From contig VAXK01000033.1 in the NCBI GenBank assembly GCA_005885565.1, positions 1-10,662 on the forward strand: a stretch of 10,662 bases of DNA. Reading direction: 5' to 3'. A program made the position numbers and the translations under genes. The notes under the pieces are model-generated. The model saw only the letters and a list, made by a program, of their open reading frames with translations. It ran no database searches and was not told the DNA's origin. The DNA comes from Actinomycetota bacterium (GTDB taxonomy: Bacteria; Actinomycetota; Thermoleophilia; Gaiellales; Gaiellaceae). Below, piece by piece: positions 6,352-10,662 of this stretch; within the stretch, counting starts at the first letter, position 1; every line of letters starts with the position of its first letter.

Positions 6352-6379
6352 ATCGTAGGGGCCGCTTCGGACGTCGCAA
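6352..6379 (-). promoter_or_regulatory. sigma70-like promoter for the secreted-protein gene (TTGCGA-N16-TACGAT)
   Basis: On the minus strand, TTGCGA (6379-6374) and TACGAT (6357-6352) are separated by 16 bp. The -10 lies 11 nt before the ATG at 6340, so the leader would be only about 5 nt long. This is the best complete -35/-10 pair in the window. Confidence 0.55.
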
Positions 6380-6382
6380 GGG

Positions 6383-6394
6383 GAACGTCCGTTC
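6383..6394. promoter_or_regulatory. LexA (SOS) operator upstream of uvrA: GAACGTCCGTTC
   Basis: This is a perfect GAAC-N4-GTTC site, the LexA box type known from Bacillus and actinobacteria. It ends 6 bp before the TAGAAT -10 of uvrA, so bound LexA would cover the -35/-10 spacer and block transcription until DNA damage. uvrA is a classical SOS gene, which supports the call. The wider mycobacterial TCGAAC-N4-GTTCGA form is only partly met. Confidence 0.8.
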
Positions 6395-6400
6395 GCTCAG

Positions 6401-6406
6401 TAGAAT
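6401..6406 (+). promoter_or_regulatory. putative -10 element of uvrA (TAGAAT)
   Basis: TAGAAT matches TATAAT at five of six positions and lies 10 nt before the uvrA ATG at 6417, directly downstream of the LexA box. The expected transcription start leaves only a few untranslated bases. No -35 is clear. The hexamer overlaps another in-frame ATG at 6405. Confidence 0.6.
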
Positions 6407-6416
6407 GGTCGTCGCG

Positions 6417-9254
<2,838 letters not shown>

Positions 9255-9277
9255 AGGCGAGCTCTTCGCGAGGCGCT

Positions 9278-9496
9278 TTACGCCGCGGCGTCGAAGCCAT
9301 TACACCTATCCGCCACCACACGCGCGAGGCGACTGCGTAAGCGCTCGGTCTCGAGCCGTTGCGCGTCGAGCTCGGGAGGGCTGGCGCCGCGCTGCTCCAG
9401 GATCGCCCGCACGAAGACGAGTCCCTTGATCTGCATCAGGAGGTCCTCCACTTCGTCCCCGCCACGTCCTCGATGGGCCTGAAGGTCGACTGTCAT
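9278..9496 (-). CDS. small acidic/basic helical protein of unknown function (72 aa)
   Basis: I do not recognise this protein. The start MTVDLQAHRGRGGDEVEDLL follows a strong Shine-Dalgarno (AAAGGA, 6 nt before ATG 9496), which is exceptional in this window. The part from about residue 13 to 62 is strongly helical by composition: EVEDLLMQIKGLVFVRAIL, a short break RGASPPE, then LDAQRLETERLRSRLARVV with leucines in heptad-like spacing. A helical hairpin or coiled-coil oligomer is plausible. No signal peptide, membrane segment or catalytic motif is seen. It is convergent with uvrA (23 bp gap) and divergent from the Yip1-type gene (111 bp gap). It is short, but the SD, a possible promoter and the structured sequence make it more than a chance frame. 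Confidence 0.65.
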   Translation of the reverse strand: MTVDLQAHRGRGGDEVEDLLMQIKGLVFVRAILEQRGASPPELDAQRLETERLRSRLARVVADRCNGFDAAA

Positions 9497-9502
9497 CGCG
9501 GG

Positions 9503-9508
9503 TCCTTT
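9503..9508 (-). promoter_or_regulatory. Shine-Dalgarno AAAGGA of the 72-aa gene
   Basis: Read on the minus strand, AAAGGA (extended GAAAGGA) sits 6 nt before ATG 9496. It decides the start in favour of MTVDLQAH over the longer frame beginning at 9529, and it is the only clear SD seen before any gene in this window. Confidence 0.7.
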
Positions 9509-9541
9509 CGTCGGAACGGCTTTCGGCAAGCGAACCAGGAT

Positions 9542-9570
9542 GCTCTAAGACCTCGGTGAGACGGGTCTAA
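9542..9570 (-). promoter_or_regulatory. putative promoter of the 72-aa gene (TTAGAC-N17-TAGAGC)
   Basis: On the minus strand TTAGAC (9570-9565) and TAGAGC (9547-9542) are 17 bp apart, giving a leader of roughly 40 nt that includes the Shine-Dalgarno. The -10 is imperfect. The same bases form the direct repeat TCTAAGA at 9544-9550 and 9566-9572, so a regulator site is an alternative reading. Confidence 0.35.
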
Positions 9571-9595
9571 GAAACGGCGAAGAAATGGCCGGCGG

Positions 9596-9601
9596 TACGC
9601 T
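9596..9601 (+). promoter_or_regulatory. putative -10 element (TACGCT), leaderless type
   Basis: TACGCT is followed by 6 nt and the ATG at 9608, the same geometry as before the genes at 38, 2158 and 3838. No Shine-Dalgarno and no clear -35 are present. Confidence 0.45.
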
Positions 9602-9607
9602 GGCCGC

Positions 9608-10252
9608 ATGGCCGTCGAGGCGCAGACGGGGCCGAGCGAGGATCGCCTCTGGCTCGCTCGCGCCGTCCTCGTCCTGATCGACCCGCGGCCCGTCTTCGCG
9701 GGGCTTCGCGACGACTCCGAGGACGCGGCCCGCGCGCGGCAGGAGCCGGTGCTCGCGCTCGTCGGGCTCGCGGGGATCGCGTCGATCCTCTGGACGAGCG
9801 TCGCGGGACGGATCATGGACGACCCGGCGCTCGACGGGCTCGTCGTCGCGGTCTGGGCCTTCCTCGGCGGCGCGTTCTACGGGCTCTTCGGCTACTTCGC
9901 GGTCGGCGCCGCGCTCTACGGCGGCCTCCGCGCCGCCGGCAGCCTCGGGAGCTACCGCCGCGCCCGGCACCTGCTCGCGTTCGCCTGCGCGCCGCTCGCG
10001 CTCTCGCTCGTCGTCTGGCCGGTGCGCCTCGCCGTCTACGGCGGCGACGTCTTCCGCACCGGCGGCTCCGACCACGGCGCGGGCAACGCCGTCTTCGTCG
10101 TGCTCGAGCTCGGCTTCGTCGCGTGGGCGGTCGCGCTCCTCCTCGTCGGGACGCGCACCCTGCACGCGTGGACGTGGCCGCGCACGCTGGAAGGCGTGGG
10201 GCTGGCCGTCGTGATCCCGGCGCTAGTGGCGGTGGCCGTGCACGTGCTCTGA
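9608..10252 (+). CDS. Yip1-family (PF04893-like) integral membrane protein
   Basis: This 214-aa inner-membrane protein has five hydrophobic regions (about 46-67, 75-106, 121-145, 161-181 and 195-214). The N-terminal segment with DPRPVFAGLRDD (25-36), and the conserved-looking stretch GGLRAAGSLGSYRRARHLLA (105-124) followed by a helix containing a proline, are typical of bacterial proteins assigned to the Yip1 domain family. Bacterial members have no established function, so none is assigned. The start is ATG 9608, 6 nt behind the TACGCT hexamer. The last 30 bp overlap the 3' end of convergent panB, so transcripts of the two genes are complementary at their ends. It is divergent from the 72-aa gene. 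Confidence 0.8.
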   Translation: MAVEAQTGPSEDRLWLARAVLVLIDPRPVFAGLRDDSEDAARARQEPVLALVGLAGIASILWTSVAGRIMDDPALDGLVVAVWAFLGGAFYGLFGYFAVGAALYGGLRAAGSLGSYRRARHLLAFACAPLALSLVVWPVRLAVYGGDVFRTGGSDHGAGNAVFVVLELGFVAWAVALLLVGTRTLHAWTWPRTLEGVGLAVVIPALVAVAVHVL

Positions 10253-10662
10253 CTCGAACCGGGCGAGCTCCTCCTCGGGCATCGCGTACGTGTGCCGCTC
10301 CTCGGGGAACGCGCCCGAGCGGACGTCGGCGGCGTAGGCCTCGAGCGCCCGGCCGATCTCGCCCCGAAGTTCGGCGTACTGCTTCACGAAGCGCGGCGTT
10401 CTGCCGTCGTAGAGCCCGAGCAGGTCGTGCCAGACGAGGACCTGTCCGTCGCAGCCGGCGCCGGCGCCGATCCCGATCGTCGGGATCTCGAGCTCGGCCG
10501 TCACCCGCTCGGCGACCGGAGCCGGAACCGCCTCGAGGACGATGGCGAAGCAGCCGGCCGCCTCGAGCGCGAGCGCGTCGTCGAGGAGGCGCTGCGCCGC
10601 CTCGGCCGAGCGGCCCTGCGCCTTGAACCCGCCGAGCACCGTCGCCGACTGCGGCGTCAGCC
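10223..10662 (-). CDS. panB: 3-methyl-2-oxobutanoate hydroxymethyltransferase (ketopantoate synthesis), 5' end outside window
   Basis: PanB transfers a hydroxymethyl group from 5,10-methylenetetrahydrofolate to 2-oxoisovalerate to make ketopantoate, the first step toward pantothenate and coenzyme A; it is cytoplasmic. Only the C-terminal 145 residues are in the window. They match the family closely: LTPQS at the window edge, GGFKAQGR, DDALALEAAGCFAIVLEAVP with the catalytic Glu of the LE-x-VP motif, PTIGIGAGAGCDGQVLVWHD, and LGLYDGRTPRFVKQYAEL. The metal ligands lie in the missing N-terminal half. After the conserved end (EERHTYAMPEEE) there is a short His-rich tail, ESEHVHGHRH. The gene enters from the right edge, so its start and promoter are not visible. 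Its 3' end overlaps the Yip1-type gene by 30 bp. Confidence 0.96.
   Translation of the reverse strand, partial: LTPQSATVLGGFKAQGRSAEAAQRLLDDALALEAAGCFAIVLEAVPAPVAERVTAELEIPTIGIGAGAGCDGQVLVWHDLLGLYDGRTPRFVKQYAELRGEIGRALEAYAADVRSGAFPEERHTYAMPEEELARFESEHVHGHRH

Noticed and set aside
6334..6361. TTGACA (6334-6339) with TAGGGG as a plus-strand uvrA promoter
   Set aside because: TTGACA here is the complement of the start region of the secreted-protein gene, TAGGGG is a poor -10, and TAGAAT next to the SOS box is a better candidate.
6258..6416. N-terminal extension of uvrA
   Set aside because: The extension runs through the LexA box, the -10 and the divergent gene's signal peptide region, and UvrA families begin right at the ATG 6417 sequence.
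9255..9295. Short stem GGCG-CTTTA-CGCC after uvrA as a terminator
   Set aside because: The stem is four base pairs and lies in the coding end of the 72-aa gene; too weak to call.
9545..10165. 206-codon minus-strand frame under the Yip1-type gene
   Set aside because: It is acidic/arginine-rich low-complexity sequence antisense to a coherent five-helix membrane protein.

Overview
This is a high-GC window (about 70% by eye) that reads as an ordinary chromosomal housekeeping region. It carries the excision-repair genes uvrB and uvrA, a fragment of panB, and nine small or generic genes between them. The UvrA/UvrB sequences, a GAAC-N4-GTTC type LexA box in front of uvrA, start codons placed directly behind -10 hexamers and the dominance of G/C at third codon positions suggest an actinobacterium-like organism. 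Class Thermoleophilia (Gaiella/Solirubrobacter side) is my best guess. That placement is inference from gene style, not from a marker gene.

Layout. Bases 38-2101 (+) are uvrB. Two tandem paralogous GlsB/YeaQ-like membrane proteins follow (2158-2691, with a C-terminal SHOCT domain, and about 2718-3008), then a convergent calcineurin-like phosphoesterase (3810-2968, -). A tiny membrane protein (3838-4083, +) faces an AI-2E/PerM-type transporter (5244-4192, -). A bacterial PH-domain membrane protein (5285-5788, +) faces a secreted protein (6340-5795, -). uvrA (6417-9254, +) faces a 72-aa protein (9496-9278, -). A Yip1-family membrane protein (9608-10252, +) overlaps the 3' end of panB (10662-10223, -, 5' end outside the window).

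From 2718 on the genes alternate strand one by one, so nearly all are single-gene transcription units in divergent/convergent pairs. The convergent 3' ends overlap by 41 bp and 30 bp or lie 6 bp and 23 bp apart. The one convergent junction with real space (4084-4191) holds GC-rich hairpins and a near-exact copy of the end of the preceding gene.

Genes that work together: UvrA and UvrB form the damage-recognition and loading complex of nucleotide excision repair. uvrA has a clear SOS operator; the matching region of uvrB is cut by the window edge. The membrane proteins have no obvious link to repair.

I found no mobile element, CRISPR array, tRNA/rRNA or candidate defence system. The most interesting signals are small-scale: a recurring TANNNT-N6/7-start arrangement that implies leaderless mRNAs, a probable AUC start codon, back-to-back divergent -10 elements, a duplicated gene tail differing only synonymously, and a small SD-led gene beside uvrA.
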